From Neopusillimonas aromaticivorans (GTDB lineage Bacteria; Pseudomonadota; Gammaproteobacteria; Burkholderiales; Burkholderiaceae_B), in NCBI RefSeq assembly GCF_030344915.1, contig NZ_CP128233.1, positions 1,860,001 to 1,924,000 on the forward strand: a DNA stretch of 64,000 nucleotides, in the 5' to 3' direction. Of this stretch, positions 18,346 to 28,410 are shown one piece after another. The position numbers and the translations under genes were made by a program. The notes beneath the pieces are model-generated. The model saw only the letters and a program-made list of their open reading frames with translations, was not told the DNA's origin and did not search any database. Position 1 is the stretch's first letter; every line of letters begins with the position of its first letter.

Positions 18346-19506
18346 GTGAAAATACGCATCATCGGGGGTGGGCCGGCCGGTTTGTTTTACGCTTATCTCA
18401 TGAAGCGAGATGACCCGTCCCATGACATTGTGGTTTACGAGCGTGACCCGCAAGATGCCACGTACGGCTGGGGTGTCGTGTTCTCTGATGTGGCGTTGTC
18501 GTTCGTCAAGGATATTGCTCCCGAACTGTACGATTCGATTACCGAAAACCAGGAGGTTTTCGATGAAATGGCCGTGGTTCACCAGAACGTTCGTGTGCCG
18601 CTGGCCCACAATACGTTTCACCGCACCAGCCGGATTGATCTGCTCAAAGCGCTCCACAAACACTGTTTCAGTGTCGGGGTTGATATCCATTTTCAGCAGA
18701 AAGTCGACGACATTACTGATTTTCCGGACGCCGACCTGATTATTGCCGCCGATGGGGCCAACAGCGCCCTTCGTACCCGCTACGCCGCACACTTCCAGCC
18801 CGAACTCGATGTTCGTCCGAATTATCTGGCCTGGTACGGTACAACCCGGCTGTTCGATGCCCTGTCCCTGATTTTCCGACAGTGTGACGATGGCTTGCTG
18901 ATTGCGCATACCTATCGTTACAGCCGTACGCTCAGTACCTTTCTGGTCGAGTGTGACCCTGAAACCTGGCACAAGGCCGGTTTCGATACGATGTCGGAAT
19001 CGGACAGCCTGGCGTATTGCGAAAAGGTGTTTGCCCCCGATCTGCAAGGGCATCGCTTGTTATCGAACAAGTCACAGTGGTTCCGTTACACCATCGTCAA
19101 GAACAAGCACTGGTATCACAAGAATCTGGTGCTGCTCGGTGACGCCTTGCGTACCGGCCACCCGTCAGTGGGTTCGGGAACCCGTTTGGCGATGCAGGAC
19201 GCCATCGCATTGTTCGAGTCGAGCAAGGCATTGGGTGACAATGTGCCCGCCTTGCTCGAAGACTTTGTCGCGCGGCGCAAACCCAGCGCCGACGCCTTGC
19301 AGCGTGCCGCCATCAAAAGTACCGAATGGTACGAAAACCTGGGCCCTAAATTGTTGCTGGATCCGGTTTCATTTGCCTACGACTACGTTACGCGCAGTGG
19401 CCGTGTTTCACACGATGACGTCCGTTTGCGTGACCCTGAGCTGGCCGCCAGGTTCGAGGCCTTGCACCCTGACTGGGCTGAGAAAGCCGCACGTCGGGTC
19501 GATTAA
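18346..19506 (+). CDS. FAD-dependent aromatic monooxygenase, salicylyl-CoA 5-hydroxylase / aminobenzoyl-CoA monooxygenase type
   Basis: Intact protein of 386 residues. It begins KIRIIGGGPAGLFYAYLMK, the dinucleotide fold for FAD, followed by YGWGVVFSDVALSF, a segment typical of the monooxygenase half of 2-aminobenzoyl-CoA monooxygenase/reductase and of salicylyl-CoA 5-hydroxylase. The second FAD motif LLGDALRTGHPSVGSGT is near residue 265. The OYE-type reductase half of the fused enzymes is absent. The GTG at 18346, with AGGAG at 18334-18338, is chosen as start. It leads a run of CoA-thioester genes, so an aromatic acyl-CoA substrate is likely; the exact one cannot be read from sequence. Confidence 0.78.
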   Translation: MKIRIIGGGPAGLFYAYLMKRDDPSHDIVVYERDPQDATYGWGVVFSDVALSFVKDIAPELYDSITENQEVFDEMAVVHQNVRVPLAHNTFHRTSRIDLLKALHKHCFSVGVDIHFQQKVDDITDFPDADLIIAADGANSALRTRYAAHFQPELDVRPNYLAWYGTTRLFDALSLIFRQCDDGLLIAHTYRYSRTLSTFLVECDPETWHKAGFDTMSESDSLAYCEKVFAPDLQGHRLLSNKSQWFRYTIVKNKHWYHKNLVLLGDALRTGHPSVGSGTRLAMQDAIALFESSKALGDNVPALLEDFVARRKPSADALQRAAIKSTEWYENLGPKLLLDPVSFAYDYVTRSGRVSHDDVRLRDPELAARFEALHPDWAEKAARRVD

Positions 19507-19530
19507 GTCATTTTTACGGATAACGTCATC

Positions 19531-20492
19531 ATGAGTGAAGTTTCATACAAAAAGCCTGATCAGGTGCGGTCAGTTGCCGTTCTGGGGACGGGTTCGGTGG
19601 GCGCCAGCTGGATTGCCTTGTTTCTGGCACATGGGCTTGAGGTGGTTGCCTTTGACCCATCGCCGGCGGCATCACAGCGGGTCAACGATTTCGTCACCAA
19701 TGCTTGGCCGGCCTTGCGTGAACTGGGGCGTACCCAAGAACAAACTCCTCCCTTGAACAGGATTCGTTTTGTGGATACGCCTGCGGAGGCGGCACGTCAG
19801 GCCGATGTCATCCAGGAAAACTGCCCCGAGCATTTGGATGTGAAACTGGCATTGCTGGCCGAGGTTGATGCGGCCGCCAGTGCCGACAAGATCATCGTTT
19901 CCAGTACCGGCGGGATTCCGCCTACCGCCATGCAAAAAGCCTGTGCCCACCCTGAGCGCCTGGTGGTCTTGCATCCGTTCAATCCGACGCATTTGATCCC
20001 CTTGGTTGAAGTGGTCGGTGGTGAGCACACCGCGCCTGAGGTACTGGAATGGGCCATGGATTTTGCCCGGTTGCTGCACAAGCAGCCTATTTTGTTGCAT
20101 GCCGAGGCCAGCGGCCATATGACCAACCGCCTGCAGTTTGCCCTGGTTCGCGAGGCGGTGGCTTGCCTGGTGGAAGGAATTGCCAGTGCCAAGGACATCG
20201 ATGCCGCTGTGCGCTACGGTCTGGGGCCACGCTGGTCGTTGATGGGCAGTCTGCTGACACTGCATCTGGCCGGGGGCCTGGCGGCATGCAAGGCATTCTC
20301 GACCATACCGCCAAAGCCATACAGGAATGGTGGACACCGAAGTCGGTGCCGGTGCTGACGCCCGAGGTTATTGCGCAACTGGTCGAGGCAGCCAAAGAGG
20401 TTTCACGAGGTGAGCCCGTGCCTGAGTGGGTGGCCTGGCGTGATCGTGGTCTGGTGGATGTACTTAAACTGCAGGAAAACCTGGGTGTTTAG
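19531..20492 (+). CDS. 3-hydroxyacyl-CoA / carnitine dehydrogenase family (one frameshift)
   Basis: NAD-dependent dehydrogenase of the 3-hydroxyacyl-CoA family, ~320 residues. The Rossmann motif VLGTGSVGASWIALFLAHG is near residue 15; IQENCPEHLDVK, ISSTGG-like SSTGGIPPTAMQ, and VLHPFNPTHLIPLVEVVGG follow, the last holding the catalytic His. L-carnitine dehydrogenases share this architecture, so that is an alternative. Near 20275 a GGGGG run must be one longer so that LAGGPGGMQGILDHT joins the C-terminal helical domain. Start 19531, 24 bases after the monooxygenase stop, in the same operon. Confidence 0.85.
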
Positions 20493-20574
20493 TGCGGCAG
20501 GGGTAAGCCTGACAGCAGGTTGAAGTCGCGGTACCGCCGAAGTCGAGTTTGTTAAACAAGGATGTAACTACACC

Positions 20575-21386
20575 ATGAGTGATGTTTTCAAGTGGCCGGT
20601 GGCCCTGCCCGAGTGCCTGTCGGTGTCGATGGACGACACCATTGCTGTGCTGACCCTGAACCGTCCCCACAAGCGCAATGCGCTCTGTGATGAACTGGTT
20701 CTGGGCATGCAGGTATTCTTTTCCAGTATCCCTTCCAATGTGCAGGGGTGGTTGTTCATGGTGCCGGCGGTGACTTTTGCGCAGGGCTCGACCTGAACGA
20801 GCTCAAGGAAACCTCGGTGGCTGAAAGCTTCGATACGTCAATCATTGGCCAGCGGCTGAACGATACCGTGCAGTTCTGCAAGGTACCCGTGGTATCGGTG
20901 TTGCACGGTGCGGTCATTGGGGGTGGGCTTGAATTTGCGGCATCAACCCATATCCGTGTTGCTGAAAAAACAGCGTACTACGCCTTGCCGGAAGGTACCC
21001 GCGGTATTTTCCTCGGGTCGGGAGGTTCGGTGCGGTTGCCGCGCCTGATCGGTGCGGCAACGGTCATTGACATGATGCTGTCCGGGCGTGTGTATGAGGC
21101 TGAAGAGGCCCATAACCTGCTGCGCCTGTCGCAATATCTGGTCGAGCCCGGTGAGGGCCTGAAAAAGGGCATTGAGCTGGCCAAGCGCATTGCGCGAAAT
21201 GCACCGTTGGCCAACTTTGCCATCATTCAATCCATTCCGCGTATTTCCGAGCAAGATCCCCAAACCGGTTTGTTCACTGAAATGCTGATGGTGGGCATTG
21301 CCCAGGGCGACGACGAAGCCAAGCAGCGGCTGCGCGACTTCCTTGAGCGCAAGGCCAACAAGGTTCAGCGGGCTTCCACAGTCTAG
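20575..21386 (+). CDS. enoyl-CoA hydratase/isomerase family protein (one frameshift)
   Basis: Crotonase-fold enzyme of ~270 residues. It begins with IAVLTLNRPHKRNALCDELV, then one G is missing at 20746-20749; the corrected frame reads VVVHGAGGDFCAGLDLNEL, whose Gly-Asp-Phe-Cys-Ala-Gly is the oxyanion-hole segment. VIGGGLEFAASTHIRVA is the second oxyanion region and the PEGTRGIFLGSGGSVRLPRLIG loop follows (quoted in part: PEGTRGIFLGSGG). It would hydrate an unsaturated acyl-CoA or open a ring within the cluster's pathway. The start is 82 bases after the dehydrogenase. Confidence 0.87.
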
Positions 21387-21435
21387 GGCACTGCGGCGCC
21401 ACGACAGGTTCATATAACGATAACGAGAGACAAAA

Positions 21436-22614
21436 ATGGGTTCTGATAATCTGCGTACTGACTTCAGCCGGGATGAGCTTGAGGCTGAGGCGGCCGAGTT
21501 TCGTTCTTACATTGCCCGTTGGGTCGACGAACGCCTGGTGCCGCAGGCCGAGACCATCGACCACGAGGCGGATTTTTCACACGAGTTGTTCAAAGAGCTG
21601 GGTGAACTGGGCTATTACGGCGTGATGTACCCCGAGTCGGTGGGCGGCAGCGGCCTGAAATATCCGTACACCTGCTTCACCATTCTGTGCGAAGAGCTGG
21701 CCCGCGGCTCCATGAGCTTTGCGGCAGGTGCCTGCATGCAGGGCTCGACGGCCACGCACACGGTTTTCCAGTGGGGCAATGAAACGCTGCATGAAAAGTA
21801 CCTGAAGCCTGCGTTGCGGGGTGAAAAGGTGGCTGCTTTCGCCATTACCGAGCCAAATTCCGGTTCTGATGCGGCCTCATTGCGAACCCGTGCCACCCGG
21901 GTGGACGGCGGGTTCGTGCTGAATGGAACGAAAATGTTCACCAGCAATGGTACCGTGGCCGATTTCATCACGGTTGTGGCTACTACCGACCCGTCCAAGG
22001 GGCTGAAAGGGCTTGACCTGTTCCTGGTCGATACCACCAGCCCCGGTTTTTCGGTCGGGCGCAAACTCGACAAGTTTTCGGTGCGCAGTTCAGACACCGG
22101 CGAGTTGGTGTTTGAAAACGTCTTTGTGCCCGATGACCATTACCTGAATAACGGTTCGGGCAGCAGTTTCCTGAATGCCTACAAGTCCCTGACGGTTGAC
22201 CGTATCTTTACGGCGGCATTGGCGCTGGGCGGTGGTCGGGCGGCCTATGATTCGGCGTTGAAGTATGCCAAAGAGCGTGAGCAGTTCGGTCAGCCTATCG
22301 GCAAGTTTCAGGCCGTGCAATTTCGCCTGGTTGATATGCTGGCCAAGCTCGAGCAAGCGCGCTTGTATACCTACCACGCGGCAGCGTTGGCAGACCAGAA
22401 TGCGCCGATTACCACCGAGGCTGCCTTGGCAAAAATTGTGGCGGCTGAGGGTTGTCACGAAGTGTGCGAAATGGCCATGTCGGTGTATGGTGGCTACGGG
22501 CTCATGAATGAGTATCCGGTGCAGCGCTTTTTGCGTGATTCGTATTTCCCCATGATCGGGGGCGGTACCGGCGACATCATGCGACTTATCGTTTCACGGC
22601 AGCTTGGTTTTTAA
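21436..22614 (+). CDS. acyl-CoA dehydrogenase
   Basis: FAD flavoprotein that oxidises acyl-CoA thioesters to enoyl-CoAs, passing electrons to ETF. Intact, 392 residues. It shows the signature AFAITEPNSGSDAASLRT near residue 135, the second signature region near REQFGQPIGKFQAVQF, and at the C-terminus MAMSVYGGYGLMNEYPVQRFLRD with the usual QRFLRD ending. The catalytic base in this subfamily is a Glu near the end of the protein; here NEYPVQR makes that position plausible but I cannot place it with certainty. Fourth gene of the CoA cluster. Confidence 0.93.
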   Translation: MGSDNLRTDFSRDELEAEAAEFRSYIARWVDERLVPQAETIDHEADFSHELFKELGELGYYGVMYPESVGGSGLKYPYTCFTILCEELARGSMSFAAGACMQGSTATHTVFQWGNETLHEKYLKPALRGEKVAAFAITEPNSGSDAASLRTRATRVDGGFVLNGTKMFTSNGTVADFITVVATTDPSKGLKGLDLFLVDTTSPGFSVGRKLDKFSVRSSDTGELVFENVFVPDDHYLNNGSGSSFLNAYKSLTVDRIFTAALALGGGRAAYDSALKYAKEREQFGQPIGKFQAVQFRLVDMLAKLEQARLYTYHAAALADQNAPITTEAALAKIVAAEGCHEVCEMAMSVYGGYGLMNEYPVQRFLRDSYFPMIGGGTGDIMRLIVSRQLGF

Positions 22615-22701
22615 GCCAGGCGGTCAAATTACAAAACTGCAAGATAAGCAGGTTCCAACATAAAACACGTTTAATTTTTTACAACTGCAGGAGACATACA
22701 A

Positions 22702-23843
22702 ATGAAGAAAAGCCTCTTGGCCTTTGCACTGGCCGCTGTCATGCCCATTTCGGCCGCTGTGGCCCAGGACACCATCAAAGTGGGCCTGATCGTCGGTGAA
22801 ACCGGGCCGGGCGCTTCGTTGGGCATTCCGTATAAAAGCACGTTTGCCATCATGCCCGAAACACTGGGTGGCCTGAAGGTCGATATCGTCATGCTTGACG
22901 ATGCCACTGATGCCACATTGGCCGTCAAGCAAGCCCGCAAACTGGTAGAGCAAGACAAGGTCGACCTGATTTTCGGTTCGGGTAACGTGCCTACCGCCAT
23001 TGCCGTCTCCGAAGTCACCAACGAAGCCAAAGTGCCGCAAATTGCACTGACGCCCACCCCGCTGAAGCCCGACACCAGCCCCTGGACATTCTCCATTCCC
23101 CAGCCCATGAATGTCATGTCGGTGCCTGTGGTCAAGCACATGAAGGCCAATGGCGTCAAAACCGTTGGCTTTATCGGTTTCACCGACTCCTGGGGTGAGC
23201 TGGTCATCAACAATTTCAAGAACGTGCCAGGTAACGATATCAAAGTTGTCGCTGAAGAGCGTTACGCACGTAACGACACCAGCGTGGCTGGACAGATCCT
23301 GAAAATCCTCGCCGCCAAGCCTGATGCCGTTCTGGTTGGTGGTTCGGGTACGCCTGCCGCCTTGCCTCATACCGAACTGCGCAAACGTGGCTACAAGGGC
23401 CCTATCTACCATAACCCTGCCGTTATCAATAAAGACTTCCTGCGTGTGGGTGGTCAGGCGGTTGAAGGGGCTATGCCACAACAGGCCCGGTTATCGTGGC
23501 CGAGCAGCTTGATGACAGCAACCCCATCAAAGCCGTGGCGCTTGATTTCACCAAACGTTACGAAGACAAGTACGGCAAAGGCAGCGTCAGTGCATTCTCG
23601 GCCTACTCCTGGGATGCCTACCTGGTTGCAGATCAGGCGGTGCGTACCGCGGCAGAAAAAGCCAAGCCCGGTACCCAAGAGTTCCGTAACGCCATCCGCG
23701 ATGCCCTCGAGTCGGGCAAGGAAGTGGTCGGTGTACACGGTGTCTACACCATGACACCGAAAGACCACACCGGTGTTGACGCACGCTCCGCTGCCTTGGT
23801 TCAGGTGGATAACGGCGGCTGGAAACTGATCAAGGTTGATTGA
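22702..23843 (+). CDS. branched-chain-type ABC transporter substrate-binding protein (one frameshift)
   Basis: Periplasmic type I binding protein (LivJ/Leu-Ile-Val fold), ~381 residues. It has a signal peptide ending at AAVAQDT near residue 22 and the fold signature TIKVGLIVGETGPGASLG. At 23474 one G is missing; the corrected frame joins QAVEGA to TTGPVIVAEQLDDSNP. AGGAG at 22690-22694 supports the start. In aromatic-acid loci, HAAT-type importers of this kind often bring in the substrate, and no permease or ATPase lies here, so the partners must be elsewhere. Last gene of the cluster before a terminator. Confidence 0.88.
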
Positions 23844-23867
23844 TCCCCGTAGTTGTCAACGGGCATG

Positions 23868-23904
23868 AAAAAGGCCGTGTCCTTGTTTGGGGCACGGCCT
23901 TTTC
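23868..23904. terminator. bidirectional intrinsic terminator
   Basis: An 11-bp stem AAAAGGCCGTG/CACGGCCTTTT encloses a 13-base loop and carries A/T tracts on both sides. It sits between the convergent binding-protein gene (stop 23843) and hslU (stop 24023), so it can end both transcripts. Confidence 0.85.
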
Positions 23905-24022
23905 ACGGGCACCCGGCATGGGTGCATACCTGCAGGTGCAGGCCCTGCTGCAGGCCGGCGACAGACAACCGGGGTCAGCCAGGCCCGATGACAGGGTCCT
24001 GTGTGCTGCAACCCTTCCGTCT

Positions 24023-25352
24023 TTACAGTACGTAGCGTGCCAGGTCTTCTTTATTGGCGGTTTCTTCCAGTTTGTCATTGACGTAGGCCGCGTCAATGAC
24101 AACCGTCTTGCCACTGCTGGTGGTGGCATTGAACGACAGGTCTTCCAGCAGTTTTTCCATCACGGTGTACAGCCGGCGAGCCCCGATGTTCTCGGTGCGT
24201 TCATTCACGTCGAAGGCCAGTTCGGCCAGGCGGTTGACCCCTTCATCGGTGAATTCCAGCGCCACTTCTTCGGTGGCCAGCAGCGCACTGTATTGCTTGG
24301 TCAGCGAGGCATCGGTATCGCAAAGAATTCGTACGAAATCTTGCGCCGTCAACGAATCAAGTTCAACCCGGATCGGGAAACGGCCTTGCAATTCAGGGAT
24401 CAGGTCTGACGGGCGCGACAGGTGAAACGCACCCGAGGCGATGAACAGAATATGGTCGGTACGTACAACGCCGTATTTGGTGTTGACGGTCGTACCTTCA
24501 ACCAGGGGCAGCAGGTCACGCTGAACACCCTGACGTGAGACGTCGCCGCCCGATTGTTCCTGGCGTGTGGCGATTTTGTCGATTTCGTCAAGAAAGACAA
24601 TGCCATTCTGTTCGGCATTGGCCACCGCCACGCTGCGCAAGTCTTCTTCGTTGATGCGCTTGGCCGCCTCTTCTTCCGTAATCAGCTTGAACGCTTCCTT
24701 GACCGGCATCTTGCGTGTTTTCTTCTTTTCGCGGCCCAGACCGGCGAACATGCCACGCAGTTGTTCGGTCATTTCTTCCATGCCGGGAGGGGCCATGATT
24801 TCCATTTGCGGCATGGGCTGCTGGACTTCGATTTCGATTTCCATGTCGTCGATCTGGCCTTCGCGCAGACGCTTGCGGAAGGTCTGGCGCGCCGCATTTT
24901 CTTCACGTTGCGGTTCGCCATGTGCGTTGCGGGGGCGGAATCAGGACGTCAAGAATGCGATCTTCGGCGGCGTCTTCGGCCTGGGTGCGGACGCGGCGCA
25001 TTTCCTGCTCACGGGTCTGCTTGATGGAAATCTCGATCAGGTCGCGAATAATGGTGTCGACATCGCGGCCAACATAGCCCACTTCCGTGAATTTGGTGGC
25101 TTCAATTTTGATGAAGGGTGCGTTGGCCAGCTTGGCCAGGCGCCGGGCAATTTCGGTTTTGCCCACGCCGGTGGGGCCGATCATCAGGATGTTTTTGGGG
25201 ACGATTTCGTTGCGCAGGGGCTGGGGCACCTGCTGGCGGCGCCAGCGGTTACGCAGGGCCACCGCGACCGAGCGCTTGGCTTTTTGCTGGCCAACGATAT
25301 GCTTGTCGAGTTCAGAGACGATCTCGCCGGGGGTCATGTTCAGTGCAGTCAT
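24023..25352 (-). CDS. hslU: ATP-dependent protease ATPase subunit HslU (one frameshift)
   Basis: AAA+ unfoldase that feeds substrates into the HslV peptidase. The start at 25352 gives MTALNMTPGEIVSELDKHIVGQ, then Walker A GPTGVGKTEIARRLA and the pore loop GYVGRD. Near 24930 a C run on the coding strand is one short; restored, IPPPRNAHGEPQ continues through the I domain into Walker B IVFLDEIDKIA, the sensor segment HILFIASGAFHLSRPSDLIPE and the C-terminal ARYVL that docks into HslV. About 443 residues. It follows hslV by 10 bases. Confidence 0.95.
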
Positions 25353-25362
25353 AAGGGTGGAC

Positions 25363-25895
25363 TCAAAGCGTTTCAATAACGTGATTCTGGTTGGTGTAAA
25401 TGCACAGGTCACCGGCAATTTCGAGGATTTCTTGACGATGTCGGCAGGGGGCAGGTCGGTGTTCTTGATCAGGGCCAGTGCTGCCGATTGTGCATAGGCA
25501 CCGCCTGATCCGATCGCCGCGAGGCCATGTTCGGGCTCCAGGACATCACCGTTACCGCTAAGGATCAGTGAGTGCTCTGCGTCGGCCACGATCAGCATGG
25601 CTTCAAGCCGTCGCAGGACGCGGTCGGTGCGCCAGTCGCGCGTCAGTTCGACGGCGGCGCGCATCAGGTTGCCCTGGTGTTTTTCGAGTTTCCCTTCGAA
25701 GCGTTCTTGCAGCGTGAAGGCGTCCGCCGTCGCACCGGCAAAGCCGGCGAGCACGCGATCGTGATAAAGCCGGCGAATCTTGCGTGCGGTGCCTTTGAAA
25801 ACGATATTGCCCAGGGTCACCTGGCCATCGCCGCCAATGGCAACCTGGTTGCCCCGACGAACGCAAAGAATGGTTGTAGCGTGAAATTGTTCCAT
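25363..25895 (-). CDS. hslV: ATP-dependent protease peptidase subunit HslV (one frameshift)
   Basis: Threonine peptidase, homologous to proteasome beta subunits, forming two hexameric rings. It starts MEQFHATTILCVRRGNQVAIGGDGQV. The catalytic Thr is that of TTILCVRRG, so a seven-residue or so propeptide must be removed, whereas E. coli HslV loses only Met. GSGGAYAQSAALALI lies near residue 125. A C is missing near 25430; restored, the end reads SLEIAGDLCIYTNQNHVIETL with the stop at 25363. About 178 residues. First gene of hslVU, behind a heat-shock promoter. Confidence 0.95.
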
Positions 25896-25918
25896 GGATT
25901 TTTCCCCTTGACCTGTAC

Positions 25919-25946
25919 AAATGGGGGCTGAGATTGAAAGTTCAAG
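25919..25946 (-). promoter_or_regulatory. sigma-32 heat-shock promoter of hslVU
   Basis: On the minus strand CTTGAA (25946-25941) is followed after 14 bases by CCCCATTT (25926-25919). Both match the sigma-32 consensus (CTTGAAA and CCCCATNT) with optimal spacing. It lies 24 bases upstream of the hslV ATG. Confidence 0.82.
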
Positions 25947-26067
25947 ATATTCCGGCGTTACCGGACGTATCAGAGCGTTCTGGCTCATGCCATGTCTGTC
26001 TGGCGCATGCGTTCGCGATGACATCCGGGTATGTCAGGTCTTCATCGGGCATGGCTTGATGCTGGCA

Positions 26068-26100
26068 TAAAAAACCCGCAGGACATACAGCGGGTTTTTC
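26068..26100 (-). terminator. intrinsic terminator of dksA
   Basis: AAAAACCCGC and GCGGGTTTTT pair around a 9-10 base loop, giving a GC stem with T runs on either strand. It is 41 bases downstream of the dksA stop. Confidence 0.8.
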
Positions 26101-26140
26101 GATAAAGCAGCGCAGTGTGCGCCGTTGTTACTGCGACTGA

Positions 26141-26590
26141 TCAGTCGCCGTAAAGCTTCTGGCGCATTTCACGGCGTTCCTGGGCTTCCAGAGACAATGT
26201 GGCCGTTGGGCGGGCCAGCAGGCGCGGGATGCCAATAGGTTCACCCGTTTCTTCACACCAGCCATATGAGCCGCTGTCAATCAGCGACAGCGATTGCTGT
26301 ACTTTTTTCAGCAGTTTGCGCTCGCGGTCACGGGTGCGCAGCTCAAGGGCATGCTCTTCTTCAATCGTTGCCCGATCGGCTGGATCGGGAACGAACTGGG
26401 TTTCACGAAGATGTTCTGTCGTGATGTCGGCATTGGTAAGGATCTCTTGCTCGAGCTGCTTGAGTCGATTCTTGAAGAAGGCCAGTTGTGCCTCGTTCAT
26501 GTAGTCAGACTCGGGCATGGCCAAGAGCTCTTGTTCGGTGAGCAGCTTGGTTTGAGCTTCTTCTTTGGTAGTGGCTGACTTCGTGGCCAT
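26141..26590 (-). CDS. dksA: RNA polymerase-binding transcription factor DksA, single-cysteine form
   Basis: Binds the secondary channel of RNA polymerase and, with ppGpp, tunes rRNA and amino-acid promoters. Intact, 149 residues. The coiled coil carries the tip motif DPADRA near residues 69-74. In the zinc-finger region only one cysteine remains (C112 in YGWCEETGEPIG); the other three of the canonical four are T, S and A, and the region ends ARPTATLSLEAQERRE. That pattern occurs in many alpha- and betaproteobacterial DksA proteins and suggests a zinc-independent finger. Flanked by the zinc-homeostasis locus upstream and hslVU downstream. Confidence 0.94.
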   Translation of the reverse strand: MATKSATTKEEAQTKLLTEQELLAMPESDYMNEAQLAFFKNRLKQLEQEILTNADITTEHLRETQFVPDPADRATIEEEHALELRTRDRERKLLKKVQQSLSLIDSGSYGWCEETGEPIGIPRLLARPTATLSLEAQERREMRQKLYGD

Positions 26591-26626
26591 GATGTACCCC
26601 TAAAAGTAAAACGTCAAAACAGACGG

Positions 26627-27714
26627 TCAGACCAGACAGTTGTCCAGCCCTTGACGGAAAATGTCTTCTGGCAGTTTGCGCCCGATGAAGACCATTTTGG
26701 TGGACGGTTTCTCGCTGGAAAGCCAGGCTTTGCCGGGTTCTGCGCCCATCATCATGTGAACGCCCTGGAACAGCATGCGGCGGTTGATCCCCTTGATGAA
26801 CAGAATACCCTTGTAACGCAGAAGGTCCGGGCCGTAAATCTGGACAATGCCGCCCAGGAATTCTTCAAGACGCTCGGGGTCGAACGCTTTGTTGGAACGG
26901 TAAACAAACGCACCGATTTCATCGTTGTGATGAGCATGGTGATGGTGGTGATGCCCGTGATCATGGCCATGCCCGTGGCCATGATGGCAGTGTTCGTCAC
27001 ACGTGTGATCGTGGTCGTGGGCAGCGTCAGGGTGTTCTTCCGCCAGGAAGTCCGGGTCGATATCCAGAATGGCGTTCAGATTGAAGCCGCTCAGGTCCAG
27101 CACATCGTTGATGTCGGCTTCACCGAAGTGAACCGGTTTGATGGGAGCACGCGGGTTGATGTGCACCAGGCGGGCACGCAAGGTCTGGTACTCGTCTTCG
27201 GACACCAGGTCTTTTTTGAAACCAGAATGCGATCAGCAAAACCCACCTGCTTCTGTGCTTCTTCCTGTTTGTCCAGGGTGTCCATGCCGTGCTTGGCATC
27301 GACAATGGTGATGACGGCATCGAGGCGATAGTAATCGGCGATGTCATCATCCATGAAGAATGTCTGGCAGACCGGGCCGGGGTTGGCCATACCGGTGGTT
27401 TCGAGCACGATCCGGTCAAATTTGATGTCACCGGCTTCGCGCTTGATGCGCAGGTCGTTCAGGGTGTCTTGAAGGTCGCCGCGTACGGTGCAGCAGACGC
27501 AACCGTTGCTCAGTTCAATGATTTGTTCGTCGCTTTCCTGAACCAGCAGCTCGTTATCGATGCTTTCGGGCCCGAATTCGTTTTCGATCACGGCAATGCG
27601 CTGGCCGTGATTTTCTGACAGTACCCGCTTGAGCAGCGTGGTTTTGCCTGCACCCAGAAACCCGGTAAGAATGGTGACCGGCACCATTTTGTCGATTTTT
27701 ACTGCGCTATTCAT
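26627..27714 (-). CDS. COG0523 (CobW-family) GTPase, putative zinc chaperone (one frameshift)
   Basis: G3E GTPase of ~362 residues. Walker A is GFLGAGKTTLL, the metal site CVCC follows in LSNGCVCCTVRGDL, and the guanine-specificity motif is SKKD once an A is restored in the A run near 27213-27218. A long His-rich stretch follows near 26930-27030 (HDHDHTCDEHCHHGHGHGHD and more), then the CobW C-terminal domain. Neighbouring zur and znuCBA point to zinc delivery rather than cobalt or nitrile hydratase. The ATG at 27714 is used; a GTG at 27726 is an alternative. No Zur box was recognised directly before it. Confidence 0.88.
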
Positions 27715-27882
27715 TGTAAAGCTCACAAGGCGCGGCCCGAATATTGCAAAGCGCTTGTCAAGCGACTACGACTTTATTCCTGAACCGCGAAAAAATAATT
27801 AACGTGCGATTACATCACAGCAAGGCAATTAGAGCAAACTTTTGTGTTAGTCCTTGTATTTCCAAAGAAAATACGGCTTTTC

Positions 27883-28395
27883 TCAGGAATGTACGTGACT
27901 GTGAGGGTGGGTATGACCGTGTGCCAGCTGCTTTTCGTGGCAGGGGTTGCACAGGGCGCGCAGTTCTGTTTCGTGGTGGTTCAGAACAAACCCCGCGCTG
28001 GCCACTTTCTGGGCCAGTTGGCGATGTAGTTTTGGGTCGCTGAACTCGGCCACGGCTCCGCACTCGGTGCAGATGACCAGAATGTCATGCCGTTCACCGG
28101 CCGCATCCATGCAGGCGGCCCAGGCATTGACGGCGTCGAGCCGATGGATAAGGCCTTCCGCAATAAGGAAGTCAAGCGCCCTGTAGACCGTTGGGGGCGC
28201 GGCCCCGGGTTGTACTTTGCGGATTTCGTCGAGCAGTTCGTAGGCTTTCACGCTACGTTGGCGTTGTAACAGGATTTCAAGCACCTTGCGCCGGATAGGC
28301 GTCAAACGCCGCCCGCGTTGGGTACATAGCGTTTCGGCGGTGTCGAGCAGGGTGTTGAGGGACTGTACAGAAGCGGATGATGTTGAACTGGACAT
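27883..28395 (-). CDS. zur: Fur-family zinc uptake regulator
   Basis: Intact, 170 residues. The winged helix contains PIRRKVLEILLQ and PPTVYRALDFLIAEGLIHRLD; the structural zinc site is formed by CTEC and CNPC (residues ~122-125 and ~158-161), with HH/E sensory residues between. The C-terminus is His-rich (HGHTHPHSHVHS). It shares a 72-base divergent spacer with the znu genes that contains a Zur-like palindrome, so it likely represses both itself and zinc import when zinc is plentiful. Zur is preferred over Fur because of the neighbours and the double CxxC pattern. Confidence 0.92.
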   Translation of the reverse strand: MSSSTSSASVQSLNTLLDTAETLCTQRGRRLTPIRRKVLEILLQRQRSVKAYELLDEIRKVQPGAAPPTVYRALDFLIAEGLIHRLDAVNAWAACMDAAGERHDILVICTECGAVAEFSDPKLHRQLAQKVASAGFVLNHHETELRALCNPCHEKQLAHGHTHPHSHVHS

Positions 28396-28410
28396 GGTTG
28401 TTAATGACAG

